A stretch of DNA of 64,000 nt from Lentimicrobium sp. (GCA_023957275.1 JAMLHF010000001.1:1-64000); one strand, 5' to 3'. Shown: positions 26,076-34,919, numbered from the stretch's first letter. Made by a program: numbers and translations. Notes: generated by a model not told the origin, from the letters alone.

Positions 26076-27907
26076 CAGTTTGTCCTCCCTTCAAGGGTTC
26101 TTTTACGCCAGGCAATAAATACCAGCAATGAAATAAAAAGAAAGAGCGAAACCAGCAGCAGCCGGGCCATATCAATGTAGAATATCCTGTTCACGATCAT
26201 GCCGTTATAGAGCACTTCACCTGTCCTAACTTCATCATCCGGCCCCAGGGATAGCTTATGTTTCTCCGGATTGAATCTGTAATCACGCGATACAGACTCA
26301 CCGGCCGGGCCGACACGGGTTACTCTTATGTAATGTTTTTCGCGCAGGACAAATACAGAATCGATCTTTCCATCGGCTTCGGCATAAAAAGCATCAGCGA
26401 ACCAGGTTTTATTGGGCCCTATGCCTTTGTGCTGCAGTTGTCCGATAATACTCTCGTTATGAAACTCCCATTCCCGCGGATTAAGGTTGCTCCAGTCATC
26501 GTTTACAGGGCGGATAAGGGCACCCGTAAATACAAGGATCAGCACAACCGGGGTAATGTATTTGATGATAAACCTGTATGCCAGCGGAATTTTAATATCT
26601 GCCCCTTCCGTGATTTCGCGCCAGCCTTTCTTAAGACCAAATACCCATGAAAAAAGTATGGCTTCGAGCAGTGCAAATACGACCAGGGAAACCGTTCCGG
26701 CCCAATAGTCGTATTCATCGAACACCCCCTCATTAAAGAAGAAGATGGTTGGAAGACCCAGAAGCAGGATTACGGCACCGAATGCAAAGGCTGCCCTGGA
26801 CCGCGACCAGTTAAACTCGTCCATCAGAAATCCCATACCCGGTGTTCCCATTGCCAGGGAGGAAGTGATACCGGCAAAAAACAAGAGTCCGAAAAAGCTC
26901 ACCCCGGCTATAGCAGAAAGAATTGGCCCCCATTGCTCAAACAAAAACGGCATGGTCCGGAATCCAAGCCCGAGTCCGCCGATTCCGGTAAGTTCCACCA
27001 CCCTGTCAATGCCCAGGTAACCGATAGAGATCGGTATAATCACCGCACTTCCCAGTACGATTTCCACAAACTCATTCATCCAGCCGGCCGACATCGCGTT
27101 GAGGGCGATATCGTCGCGTTTTTTCAGGTATGAGGCATAACACTGAATGGATCCCATGCCCACCGACAGGGTAAAGAAAATCTGTCCGGCAGCAGCCAGC
27201 CACACTTTGGGGTTGGCCAGGGAGGAGTAGTCAGGGGTCCACAAAAAGTTAAGGCCTTCCGTTCCGTTATTGATCGCCCCTTCATGGCCGGCCTTCAGGG
27301 TGATGCCCCTGTAAGCCAGGAAAATTCCGAAAATAATTAACATGGGAACCCCGATTTTGGCCACCTTTTCAACGCCACCGCTTAACCCACGACTCAGTAT
27401 CCATGTATTCAGGGCCAGACAGAGCACGAAAAAAATCAGGGCTTCATAGGGTATCCCGGTCGTTGAGGTGGTAACATCGAGGTAATTGCTGAAAAATCCG
27501 GCTACCTCAAGCTGGTCCATCCCGTTAAAGGTCCCGAAAAGGGAGTGAAAGATATAGGAGATTGTCCAGCTTTCAATGTAACAGTAATAGGCGGCGATAG
27601 CGATGTTTGAAAAAATGCCGAAGACACCTACATACTTCCATATCCAGCGTTTGTCCATAGAGCCCATAATAAACGGGGTGGAGTGATGGCCAAACTGCCC
27701 GCCGAACCTGCCGGAAGCCCATTCTATCATCAGCAGCGGAAGGCCCAGCAAAAGGAATGAAACCAGGTAGGGAATAATAAAGGCCCCGCCCCCATTTTGT
27801 ACAGCCTGTACAGGAAACCTTAAAAAATTACCAAATCCAACGGCATTTCCTGCCATAGCCAATACCAGCCCAACCCTGGACCCCCATGCTTCAGTGTTTG
27901 TGCTCAT
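26075..27907 (-). CDS. NSS-family sodium-dependent (amino acid) transporter
   Basis: This 610-residue inner-membrane protein has the LeuT fold. Helix 1 carries the sodium-site sequence AGNAVGFGNFLRFP followed by NGGGAF-IPY, and about 12 helices follow. It imports amino acids or related solutes with Na+; a MetS-type small subunit encoded next to it suggests a MetP-like system. An unusual soluble stretch of about 110 residues (about 470-580) lies before the last helix, predicted outside the core fold. The downstream small gene overlaps the stop codon. No promoter was found in the 307-nt upstream gap. Confidence 0.93.
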   Translation of the reverse strand: MSTNTEAWGSRVGLVLAMAGNAVGFGNFLRFPVQAVQNGGGAFIIPYLVSFLLLGLPLLMIEWASGRFGGQFGHHSTPFIMGSMDKRWIWKYVGVFGIFSNIAIAAYYCYIESWTISYIFHSLFGTFNGMDQLEVAGFFSNYLDVTTSTTGIPYEALIFFVLCLALNTWILSRGLSGGVEKVAKIGVPMLIIFGIFLAYRGITLKAGHEGAINNGTEGLNFLWTPDYSSLANPKVWLAAAGQIFFTLSVGMGSIQCYASYLKKRDDIALNAMSAGWMNEFVEIVLGSAVIIPISIGYLGIDRVVELTGIGGLGLGFRTMPFLFEQWGPILSAIAGVSFFGLLFFAGITSSLAMGTPGMGFLMDEFNWSRSRAAFAFGAVILLLGLPTIFFFNEGVFDEYDYWAGTVSLVVFALLEAILFSWVFGLKKGWREITEGADIKIPLAYRFIIKYITPVVLILVFTGALIRPVNDDWSNLNPREWEFHNESIIGQLQHKGIGPNKTWFADAFYAEADGKIDSVFVLREKHYIRVTRVGPAGESVSRDYRFNPEKHKLSLGPDDEVRTGEVLYNGMIVNRIFYIDMARLLLVSLFLFISLLVFIAWRKRTLEGRTN

Positions 27908-28214
27908 CGTTTCTCTGAGTGAGTTTAACCTTAGTAAGTAAATGTTGCAATCCTGATGGCTTTACAAGCAACTTATATTCTGACACTTAAGAATTCTGCA
28001 CAAGTAATGGAAACTCTATCCGGGCCTTTCTGCCAGCGATTCTTTCAACCATTTCAATAGTTTCAACTACTAAACTTTGCCGGTCCGGTTTGATAAATGC
28101 AATATTAAAAAAAAATCATCTTTCGCCAACTGTTATTTTATGCTGAATCAATCGACAAAAAGCCCGACAGGGCAGATCTGTTTATTTTATAAGGGTTACC
28201 CCGGTTCGGTATTG
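27908..28214. other. intergenic region without recognised gene
   Basis: A 307-nt gap between two minus-strand genes. Apart from a short terminator-like hairpin at 28157-28173 I see no ORF with a recognisable product, no clear TAnnTTTG element facing the NSS transporter and no RNA gene. Confidence 0.5.
28157..28173 (-). terminator. short terminator downstream of the DUF2851 gene
   Basis: The minus strand forms GCCC-tgtc-GGGC (28173-28162) followed by TTTTTG. The stem is only 4 bp, so it is a modest candidate terminator for the DUF2851 gene ending 42 nt earlier. Confidence 0.45.
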
Positions 28215-29489
28215 TCAAATGCCTGAGCCGGGCTTAAGCAGGTAATTGCCTATCCGGCAATCGAGGCAACGCTTTTTGTCGCAGTAATCCGATTTCATCC
28301 AGATAAGGGCCTGGGTGTTGAAAGCGTTGGACACATCGATGCCGGCATCTTTCCATTTTCTGATTTGTGCATTTTTTTCACCCTGAAGCCGGCTGAAAAA
28401 ATCCAATGCCCGGTTACACAGGTGATCGTTGTCGATGGAGCGGCCATAAACAAAGAGAAACGGCAGCATGGCATTGATCATCAGCAGACTTATTGCATCC
28501 TTTCCCAGCTGTTTTTTACGGCCGGGCGTTAAACGATCGAAAACATAGTGGTTATCCCAGTAAGCGGAGGCGCTGACACCAGTGAAATACTCCGTAAGGT
28601 CATCGGTGGTGGTGCTCTCCAGCACCCGCGCAACCAATCCGTCGCCGGCGCAGAGCAACGCTGAGAACTGAGCCAGGCGTATGGTCGGAAAGTTAACAGG
28701 CCTCAGCCGCAGAAAGCGCCACAGGTGGGTGGCTATCGGCACCAGATGATATTTTTGACGTAAGAATGAATACTCTGTAAACAACGCCTGCGGCCAGGGG
28801 TCCTTCAGGTCATGCGAGAGCAGCCCTGCCTGCCCGAACACCAGCGCTTCCACCTGCATGGGCTGATCCAGATGCCTGGCGATCACCCGATACGGCAGCG
28901 ACCTGGCCATCATCTCGAAAGGCAGGGCATTTACACTAAAACCGAAACTGCGCGCAAGGGTATGATAAATGGCCTCCGCCCAGTCGTTGTTCCCCAGTCT
29001 GAGAAACCCCTGAATCAACTCCGCTTTGTGCTCCAGCCTTTCGATCAGCATACGTTCGAGCCACAGAGAAATCTCATGCGCAGGCACTTCCTTTATCTGG
29101 TTAATACAGGGAACCCACCGCTTTGAATTTATAAACTGCTGATAATTAACATACAATGAGGAATCAAAAAATTCCTTCAGTTGCAGAACCGGAATCCGGC
29201 GGTCAGAAGAGGTATCATCATGATGAAAAACCACATGCAACACCACATTATCATAAGCCGGATCGTGCTGATGACCATGCCGGTACCAGTCGGAACTGTT
29301 CACATGAATTTCGACATTCCCTGCCCACAAAGCTCCACCAATTCTCAGTCTGACATCGGAAAAATCAGGCCCGGCATTATGGTTGTGAATCCCGGGAGAT
29401 ATCACTTTAATATGTTCATTTTCAATGGTCTTTAGCGGCTTATTGTACAGCCTGTATTTCCAGATATAATGCAGGAATTCCTCTTTCAT
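28215..29489 (-). CDS. DUF2851 family protein
   Basis: This 424-residue cytosolic protein is typical of the Bacteroidota DUF2851 family. The N-terminus carries the conserved G-HN-NAGPDFSDVRLRIGG-LWAGNVEIH-SSDW--HGH-D-AYDNVVLHVV-HD block, reminiscent of a nuclease-like fold, although catalysis is unproven. The C-terminus has a cysteine cluster (CDKKRCLDC) that could bind metal. The function is unknown. The gene stands alone. Confidence 0.88.
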   Translation of the reverse strand: MKEEFLHYIWKYRLYNKPLKTIENEHIKVISPGIHNHNAGPDFSDVRLRIGGALWAGNVEIHVNSSDWYRHGHQHDPAYDNVVLHVVFHHDDTSSDRRIPVLQLKEFFDSSLYVNYQQFINSKRWVPCINQIKEVPAHEISLWLERMLIERLEHKAELIQGFLRLGNNDWAEAIYHTLARSFGFSVNALPFEMMARSLPYRVIARHLDQPMQVEALVFGQAGLLSHDLKDPWPQALFTEYSFLRQKYHLVPIATHLWRFLRLRPVNFPTIRLAQFSALLCAGDGLVARVLESTTTDDLTEYFTGVSASAYWDNHYVFDRLTPGRKKQLGKDAISLLMINAMLPFLFVYGRSIDNDHLCNRALDFFSRLQGEKNAQIRKWKDAGIDVSNAFNTQALIWMKSDYCDKKRCLDCRIGNYLLKPGSGI

Positions 29490-29763
29490 AATCAGTTTAT
29501 CTCAATAATTAAATAAGGAACACTTCTTGACTTATTATCCAAAACCACGGTGGTTTCTACCAATCAACTTAATTTTTTATCAAATGCCAGACTATATTGT
29601 CAATCTAACTAAATCCTGAAGATAACCGATAACTTTAGTAATTCATCAATTCTGGTTATCCGGATATCGGCTTCCGCCATGATACCTTTTTTGAATCAAC
29701 CATTTCAATGAAGAAATTTTAATTAAAATTAAGAAAAAAGATGGATGTATTCATGAAATTGTT
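29490..29763. other. AT-rich intergenic region, nothing recognised
   Basis: This stretch of about 270 nt upstream of the DUF2851 start contains no coding-like frame, repeat or hairpin that I can support. The adjoining 29764-29855 segment holds the promoters of the zapA operon. Confidence 0.5.
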
Positions 29764-29771
29764 TATATTTG
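29764..29771 (+). promoter_or_regulatory. possible distal promoter element of the zapA operon
   Basis: TATATTTG is an exact TAnnTTTG match 85 nt before the coiled-coil gene, without a matching -33 element. Transcription from here would include a short hairpin (arms at 29783-29787 and 29807-29811) in the leader. Confidence 0.35.
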
Positions 29772-29804
29772 AAGAAAAATGACCGCAGGCAGTCTGGCAG
29801 CCCG

Positions 29805-29835
29805 CTTGCGGATGTCAAACTTTAAACTAACTTTG
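29805..29835 (+). promoter_or_regulatory. proximal promoter of the zapA operon
   Basis: CTTG at 29805-29808 (one mismatch to TTTG) and TAACTTTG at 29828-29835 are separated by 19 nt. Predicted transcription starts near 29841, giving a leader of about 15 nt that includes an AAAGAGG Shine-Dalgarno-like site before the ATG at 29856. Confidence 0.65.
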
Positions 29836-29855
29836 CCGCTCTTAAAGAGGAATTC

Positions 29856-30143
29856 ATGAAAAGTGCCGTTACGCTTGTTGCAGGAATTGACTACAAAGTG
29901 CGTAAGCTGATCGAAAAAAACGGCACACTAAAAGGCGAGAACCAGCGTTTGAATAATGAAGTGAACTCGCTGAACAAGAGGATTGAAGACCTCCAAAAGG
30001 AGATCAAGGAATTACACGAAAATTTAACTGCATTAAAACTGGCGAAATCACTGAACAGAGAAGAGAGCCGGACAAATGTCAAACTAAAGATTAATGAGCT
30101 TGTGCGGGAAATTGACCATTGCATCGGACTTTTAAATAAATAA
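29856..30143 (+). CDS. small coiled-coil protein upstream of zapA
   Basis: This 95-residue protein is almost entirely predicted coiled coil (heptad-spaced hydrophobics from about residue 12 to 90: VRKLIEKNGTL, LNNEVNSLNKRIEDL, LHENLTALKLAKSL). A rare good Shine-Dalgarno site precedes it. It begins the zapA operon, 16 nt before zapA. I recognise no named family. Size, coiled-coil nature and linkage suggest a ZapB-like or other FtsZ-ring accessory partner (inference). Confidence 0.8.
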   Translation: MKSAVTLVAGIDYKVRKLIEKNGTLKGENQRLNNEVNSLNKRIEDLQKEIKELHENLTALKLAKSLNREESRTNVKLKINELVREIDHCIGLLNK

Positions 30144-30159
30144 ACTGTTAAACTACCTG

Positions 30160-30441
30160 ATGGATGAATTATCGATAACTGTGGTTATAGCAGACCGGCC
30201 CTATAAACTGACGATACAGAGGGAAGAAGAGGAAGCGGTCCGCAATGCAGCCAGGTTGATCGATGAACAAATGAAAAAATATGCAAGTTACTTTCAATAT
30301 AAAGACAAACAGGATCTGTTGGCGATGGTTGCCCTGCAATATGCAACCAGTACCGTTGAGTTGGAAAACCAGCTAAGGTACCGCGACAATGAGCTGCTTG
30401 ACAAGCTTGCTGAAATTGACAGGGTTTTAACAAATGAATAA
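30160..30441 (+). CDS. zapA: cell division protein ZapA
   Basis: This 93-residue protein matches ZapA, a cytosolic FtsZ-ring stabiliser. The N-terminal beta-hairpin region (LSITVVIADRPYKLTIQREEE) is followed by the conserved EEAVRNAARLIDEQMKKY segment and a C-terminal coiled-coil helix with a DLLAMVALQYA stretch. ZapA dimerises through the helix and bundles FtsZ filaments. It is followed by a candidate 6S RNA and rny; zapA next to the 6S RNA gene is also known from Escherichia coli, which strengthens both calls. Confidence 0.93.
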   Translation: MDELSITVVIADRPYKLTIQREEEEAVRNAARLIDEQMKKYASYFQYKDKQDLLAMVALQYATSTVELENQLRYRDNELLDKLAEIDRVLTNE

Positions 30442-30483
30442 CCGTATTTGAAAGTCTGCAACAAGTTCTTTGAAAAAATTAAT

Positions 30484-30684
30484 GACATCCCGCATTGATT
30501 CTATTAAGTTTGTAAACTCAACATTTTCAACTTTGGGACAAAGCTCAGAACGGATGTAGAACAGGCCTTACCCTGGCTTCGGCCAGGTCCCTCTCCGGAG
30601 GGCATTGGAAGTTTGAAGTCCCTGGCAGTTCCATTTATGTAGTTTTGGGGTTTACCAAAACTATTGAGTCAATGCGGGTTTTTT
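30484..30684 (+). ncRNA. ssrS: candidate 6S RNA (SsrS)
   Basis: The 296-nt gap between zapA and rny folds into a long rod. Terminal arms CCCGCATTGA (30489-30498) and TCAATGCGGG (30669-30678) are perfectly complementary and nearly continue for another 7 bp. A T-run (30679-30684) follows, so the RNA would be about 190 nt. Inside are a UUCG hairpin (30572-30587), a second hairpin (30589-30602) and a large weakly paired centre. A closing stem, size and open central region are 6S RNA hallmarks; 6S binds RNA polymerase by mimicking an open promoter. The zapA linkage matches other bacteria. GTTCTTTG at 30465-30472 may be its -7 element. Confidence 0.72.
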
Positions 30685-30737
30685 ATTGTCCGTCCCTTCC
30701 TCCGTTTCTACATAACCAAAATTAACTCTTGTAAAAA

Positions 30738-32279
30738 ATGGATACACTAATGATTATTCTGGCCGCCGTTGCCGGAATTGTAGCAGGAGGGCTGGTAACC
30801 AGCACACTACTGCGGAAGGCCATCGAAAAAAAGAGCGAACACCTCCTCAAAGACGCTGAAGAAAAGGCTGAAATGGTCAGAAAGGATAAAATCCTTCAGG
30901 CCAAGGAGAAGTTCCTCCAGATGAAAACCGATTACGAAAACACTTACCAGGAAAAAAACAAAGAAATACTTAAAAACGAAAACCGGCTAAAACAGAAAGA
31001 AGCCACCCTGTCACAAAAATTTGAAGAATTACAACGTAAACAAAAAGAAGTAACCACCATTAAAGACAACCTGACTTCGCAGCTTGAGCTGCTGAACAAG
31101 AAGCAGGCAGATCTTGACAAAGCAGTAAAACAGCAGGTTGAACAGCTGGAGACCATCTCGGGCATGTCAGCCGAAGAGGCTAAGGCGCAGATGATAGAGG
31201 CGCTTAAGGACGAGGCCAAATCTGAAGCAATGGTCCATATCAAGGACATTGTGGAGGAAGCAAAGCTTACCGCCAATACCGAAGCCAAGAAAATCGTTAT
31301 CGAAACCATTCAGCGTACGGCTGCCGAGCACGCCATCGAAAACAGCGTATCGGTCTTCAACATCGAAAGTGAAGAGATCAAAGGGCGCATCATAGGCCGT
31401 GAAGGGCGCAATATCCGCACCCTTGAAGCCCTTACGGGTATTGAGATCGTAATTGACGACTCTCCCGACGCCATTATCCTTTCGGGTTTCGACCCCGTGC
31501 GCCGCGAAATCGCCCGCCTTTCGCTGCACAAACTGGTGACCGACGGCCGCATACACCCGGCCCGCATCGAAGAAGTGGTTGCCAAAACCCGCAAACAGAT
31601 CGAACAGGAAATTGTGGAAACCGGCAAGCGCACCGCCATAGACCTTGGCATCCACGGCCTGCATCCGGAACTGATCCGTATGATCGGTAAAATGAAATAT
31701 CGTTCCTCTTACGGACAAAACCTGCTGCAGCACTCCAAGGAGGTTGCCAACCTCTGCGCTACCATGGCCGCTGAACTCGGCCTCAGCCCCAAAAAAGCCA
31801 AGCGCGCGGGACTGCTGCACGACATCGGCAAGGTGCCCGACAATGAGCCGGAACTGCCGCATGCAATCCTTGGCATGAAGCTGGCCGAACGCTACAAGGA
31901 GCCCGCCGACATCTGCAATGCCATCGGCGCACACCATGATGAAGTAGAGATGGAAAGCCTGATTGCACCCATCGTGCAGGTTTGCGACGCCATTTCGGGC
32001 GCACGCCCCGGCGCAAGGCGCGAAGTAGTGGAAGCTTATATTCAAAGGCTCAATCACCTCGAAGAGCTGGCCCTCTCCTACCCCGGCGTGGTAAAAACTT
32101 ACGCCATACAGGCGGGCCGCGAACTCAGGGTAATTGTGGGTGCCGACAAGGTCAGCGACGACGAGGCAAACAAAATTTCGTACGACCTCTCGAAGAAAAT
32201 CCAGGACGAAATGACCTACCCCGGACAGATAAAAATTACCGTGATCCGCGAGACCAGAGCGATCAGTTTTGCAAAATAA
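30738..32279 (+). CDS. rny: ribonuclease Y
   Basis: This 513-residue membrane-anchored endoribonuclease starts mRNA decay. An N-terminal membrane helix (residues 3-24) is followed by a long coiled coil (about 28-200), a KH RNA-binding domain ([17 protein letters not shown], about 215-280) and a metal-dependent HD domain ([25 protein letters not shown]; about 330-425). The Rny C-terminal domain ends with [15 protein letters not shown]. All catalytic HD residues are present. It lies directly after the 6S RNA candidate and is closed by a hairpin. Confidence 0.97.
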   Translation: MDTLMIILAAVAGIVAGGLVTSTLLRKAIEKKSEHLLKDAEEKAEMVRKDKILQAKEKFLQMKTDYENTYQEKNKEILKNENRLKQKEATLSQKFEELQRKQKEVTTIKDNLTSQLELLNKKQADLDKAVKQQVEQLETISGMSAEEAKAQMIEALKDEAKSEAMVHIKDIVEEAKLTANTEAKKIVIETIQRTAAEHAIENSVSVFNIESEEIKGRIIGREGRNIRTLEALTGIEIVIDDSPDAIILSGFDPVRREIARLSLHKLVTDGRIHPARIEEVVAKTRKQIEQEIVETGKRTAIDLGIHGLHPELIRMIGKMKYRSSYGQNLLQHSKEVANLCATMAAELGLSPKKAKRAGLLHDIGKVPDNEPELPHAILGMKLAERYKEPADICNAIGAHHDEVEMESLIAPIVQVCDAISGARPGARREVVEAYIQRLNHLEELALSYPGVVKTYAIQAGRELRVIVGADKVSDDEANKISYDLSKKIQDEMTYPGQIKITVIRETRAISFAK

Positions 32280-32298
32280 CTACTTAATCCAGGTTCTG

Positions 32299-32328
32299 AA
32301 GGAGTGTTATCTGTTGGTAACACTCCTT
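32299..32328. terminator. hairpin terminator between rny and the DUF493 gene
   Basis: A perfect 11-bp stem, AAGGAGTGTTA (32299-32309) with TAACACTCCTT (32318-32328), with a short T stretch on the plus side. Its place between convergent genes suggests a bidirectional terminator. Confidence 0.7.
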
Positions 32329-32332
32329 TCTG

Positions 32333-32617
32333 TTATAAGGCAATTATCCCCTCAATCACCGAAGCCTTCCGGTATCTTTCCACGATTTCGGCCGGGCTGA
32401 GCATTAATTCCTTTACTGTTACCGAGATATACTTCCCTCCCGAGGAATGGCGGGTAAAAATACGCGCCTCATCGCCGAACAGGCTGCGCAGCAGCGCGTA
32501 ATCGCGGTTTGAATCCGCAATAATGAATTTAAACATATACACTGCCGGCCAGTTTCCCTGCCGGGATAGCTGATCTTCCAGCCGTTTCAGAAATTCCTCG
32601 TTGATCTGCGCAGGCAC
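32333..32617 (-). CDS. DUF493 (YbeD-like) family protein
   Basis: This 94-residue small cytosolic protein has the ferredoxin-like alpha-beta pattern of DUF493/YbeD: a YMFKFIIA strand, then the ISVTVKELM strand and an AEIVERYRKASVIEGIIAL C-terminal helix-strand. YbeD-type proteins are proposed regulatory domains of unknown ligand. The gene ends 5 nt from the rny terminator and is divergent from the purine nucleoside phosphorylase. Confidence 0.82.
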   Translation of the reverse strand: MPAQINEEFLKRLEDQLSRQGNWPAVYMFKFIIADSNRDYALLRSLFGDEARIFTRHSSGGKYISVTVKELMLSPAEIVERYRKASVIEGIIAL

Positions 32618-32695
32618 GATAAATTTGTTCAGGAAAACGGTTCACAATTTTGCCGTAACTTTCGGCAATTGAATCAAGCCAAATTAAACATATTC

Positions 32696-33505
32696 ATGAT
32701 ACAATTTACCGAAACCCTTAACTATTTGAAATCGCGGGGAATCAAAAGCCCGGATACCGGAATTATTCTTGGCACCGGCCTGGGAGATCTTGCCGGGCAT
32801 ATTGATGCTGAAGTTATAATTGACTACGAAGATATCCCGGACTTCCCCGTTTCTACAGTAGAAACGCACCATGGCCGCCTGATTTACGGGCTGCTGAGCG
32901 GGAAAAAAGTCCTGGCGATGCAGGGGCGTTTTCATTACTACGAAGGTTACAGCATGCAGCAGATCGTATTGCCCGTCAGGATCATGAAGCTGCTGGGGGT
33001 GTCGGCCATACTGTTATCGAATGCGGCGGGCGGGATCAATCTGAAAATGACAAAAGGGAGCCTGATGCTGATCGACGACCATATCAACCTGCTGCCGGCC
33101 AATCCGCTAACCGGCCCCAACCACGACGCACTGGGCACCCGGTTCCCCGACATGAGCCGGCCCTACGATCCCGCAATCAATGCCTTGTTTGCAAAAGCAG
33201 CTGAAGAAAAAGGCATTGAACTGCACACCGGCGTTTATGCTGCCGTTGCCGGACCTAATCTCGAAACCAGGGCCGAATACCGCTTTCTTCGAACCATAGG
33301 CGCCGACGTGGTGGGCATGTCCACCGTGCCTGAGGTGATCGCCTGCAACCACATGAAGCTGCCCTGTGCAGCCGTAAGTGTGATTACCGATGAATGCGAC
33401 CCCGACAACCTCGCGCCCGCCGATATCAGCGACATCATTGCCACCGCAGCCAAAGCTGAAAAGTCATTGACCCGTCTGTTTAAGCATGTGATTGGTAATT
33501 TATAA
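32696..33505 (+). CDS. purine-nucleoside phosphorylase
   Basis: This 269-residue cytosolic enzyme splits purine nucleosides with phosphate in purine salvage. Trimeric-PNP signatures are present: the phosphate-binding ILGTGLGDLA loop, ETHHGRL, the LSNAAGGIN segment and the base-binding block AGPNLETRAEYRFLRTIGADVVGMSTVPEV, with Asn in the C-terminal VITDECDPDN region. ATG at 32696 is preferred; a TTG at 32669 would add nine residues but lies only 6 nt after a TAACTTTC promoter-like element (32656-32663). It is divergent from the DUF493 gene. Confidence 0.95.
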   Translation: MIQFTETLNYLKSRGIKSPDTGIILGTGLGDLAGHIDAEVIIDYEDIPDFPVSTVETHHGRLIYGLLSGKKVLAMQGRFHYYEGYSMQQIVLPVRIMKLLGVSAILLSNAAGGINLKMTKGSLMLIDDHINLLPANPLTGPNHDALGTRFPDMSRPYDPAINALFAKAAEEKGIELHTGVYAAVAGPNLETRAEYRFLRTIGADVVGMSTVPEVIACNHMKLPCAAVSVITDECDPDNLAPADISDIIATAAKAEKSLTRLFKHVIGNL

Positions 33506-33545
33506 AAAGAGATATCAGCGGAAGGGTTGAAACTTTTACCGGAAA

Positions 33546-34481
33546 TCAATGCATTTTCACGCGTTTCAGCAGATAGGGCAGCAGCACCTGTTTGTAACCC
33601 AGGTTGATATCGGCTTCCACCAGATCGATGTGGTACTGCGCGCAACGAAGATAAAGTTCTGATTTAAAGGCATTCATCTGCTCACGATAACCGGCCCTGA
33701 CCTCGTTGGGGCGGATCTTCACCTCTTCGCCGGACTCCATATCGATGAAACGATAAGGTTTATTATCGAAGGCGAAGTCAATCTCATGCTTCTTATCGGC
33801 CACATGGAACAGGATTACCTCGTGCTTGTTGTGCCTGAGGTGCTGAAGGGCCGGGAACAGCTCTTCGCGTGAAGCGTCGCTGTCGAGCATATCACTGAAA
33901 ATCACCACCAGCGACCTCTTGTGGATATTATCAGCTATCTGGTGAAGGGCGCCGGCGGCGGAAGTGGTTTTGCCTGACTTGTTTTCAGGGGCATCCAGCA
34001 GGTGCTCCAGTTCCTTATACAGCCTTTTCTGATGAACCTGGCTCGAATGCGCCCCGGTATGAAGCACCACTTCATCGTTAAAAATACTCAATCCAGAGGC
34101 ATCGCGCTGGCGCCTGAGCAGATACATAATGGCGGCCGCCGAGTAAACAGAAAATGTCATCTTATCCGGATCCTCAGGGGAAGGCTTGTCTTTAAGCGGA
34201 TAGTACATGGATGAAGAACCATCGATGACGATCTGGCAGCGCAGGTTGGTTTCTTCCTCGTACTTTTTGACATACATACGGTCGGTGCGTCCATACAACT
34301 TCCAGTCGATGTGCTTCACCGATTCGCCCTGATTGTAGAGCCGGTGTTCGGCAAACTCAACTGAAAAACCATGAAACGGGCTCTTGTGCAGGCCTGTGAT
34401 AAAACCTTCCACCACCTGGCGTGCCAGCAGTTCAAGCGGGCTCAGGTCTTCAAAACCAGACTGATCAATTGTAACGGGCAT
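33546..34481 (-). CDS. DUF58 domain-containing protein
   Basis: This 311-residue protein has the DUF58 core followed by a von Willebrand A-like domain. The conserved segment HIDWKLYGRTDRMYVKKYEEE precedes a MIDAS-like DGSSSM (about residue 92). DUF58 proteins usually accompany MoxR AAA+ ATPases and aerotolerance operons; no MoxR is in this window. The N-terminal membrane helices seen in longer homologues are absent, so this is the short soluble form. It follows trxA on the minus strand with a terminator between. Confidence 0.9.
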   Translation of the reverse strand: MPVTIDQSGFEDLSPLELLARQVVEGFITGLHKSPFHGFSVEFAEHRLYNQGESVKHIDWKLYGRTDRMYVKKYEEETNLRCQIVIDGSSSMYYPLKDKPSPEDPDKMTFSVYSAAAIMYLLRRQRDASGLSIFNDEVVLHTGAHSSQVHQKRLYKELEHLLDAPENKSGKTTSAAGALHQIADNIHKRSLVVIFSDMLDSDASREELFPALQHLRHNKHEVILFHVADKKHEIDFAFDNKPYRFIDMESGEEVKIRPNEVRAGYREQMNAFKSELYLRCAQYHIDLVEADINLGYKQVLLPYLLKRVKMH

Positions 34482-34500
34482 GGGCAGACTTTATCCTCTG

Positions 34501-34541
34501 AAATAAAAACCGGGACACAAAGAGCGTTCCATGTATCCCGG
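34501..34541 (-). terminator. intrinsic terminator of trxA
   Basis: CCGGGA with an outer AC pair (34510-34518) pairs with GT and TCCCGG (34533-34541). On the minus strand the stem is followed by a T-rich tract (complement of 34501-34509), 19 nt after the trxA stop. Confidence 0.7.
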
Positions 34542-34559
34542 CATATCTTACGAAACAGT

Positions 34560-34877
34560 TTACAGAAGCTTTTCGAGCTTGGCAACCAACACCGACTTAG
34601 GCACGGCACCTACCTGTTTGTCGGCCACTTCACCGTTTTTGAAAAAGAGAATGGTCGGAATATTCCGGATACCATATTTGGCGGTGGTTCCGGGGTTACT
34701 GTCAACATCCAGTTTACCGATCACTGCCCGGCCGTCATATTCCTTACTCATTTCTTCAACAAGGGGTCCTACCATCCGGCAGGGTCCGCACCACTCAGCC
34801 CAGAGATCGACGATGGCCGGTTTGTCTGACTTCAATACAAGTTCTTCAAAATTAGCATCGGTTAATTCAATTGCCAT
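34560..34877 (-). CDS. trxA: thioredoxin
   Basis: This 105-residue cytosolic thioredoxin has the active site WAEWCGPCRM (Cys30/Cys33 region) and the cis-proline loop RNIPTILFF. It reduces disulfides in target proteins, fed by thioredoxin reductase (not in the window). The length is typical and nothing is missing. A TATCTTTG promoter element lies 43 nt upstream and a terminator downstream, so it is a single-gene unit. It lies downstream of dnaE, which is on the same strand. Confidence 0.96.
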   Translation of the reverse strand: MAIELTDANFEELVLKSDKPAIVDLWAEWCGPCRMVGPLVEEMSKEYDGRAVIGKLDVDSNPGTTAKYGIRNIPTILFFKNGEVADKQVGAVPKSVLVAKLEKLL

Positions 34878-34919
34878 GATGAAATAAGATTTTTAGGTTT
34901 AACAATTCAGCTTAGGGTT

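Noticed and set aside
30642..30661. 7-bp hairpin GTTTTGG/CCAAAAC considered as a zapA terminator
   Set aside because: No T-run follows it directly; it lies within the 6S RNA candidate, whose own 3' arm and T-run come 8-20 nt later.
31167..32057. 296-residue open frame on the minus strand opposite rny
   Set aside because: It is antisense to the KH and HD domains of rny, with no family match or own promoter, and is best explained as a mirror of rny codon bias.
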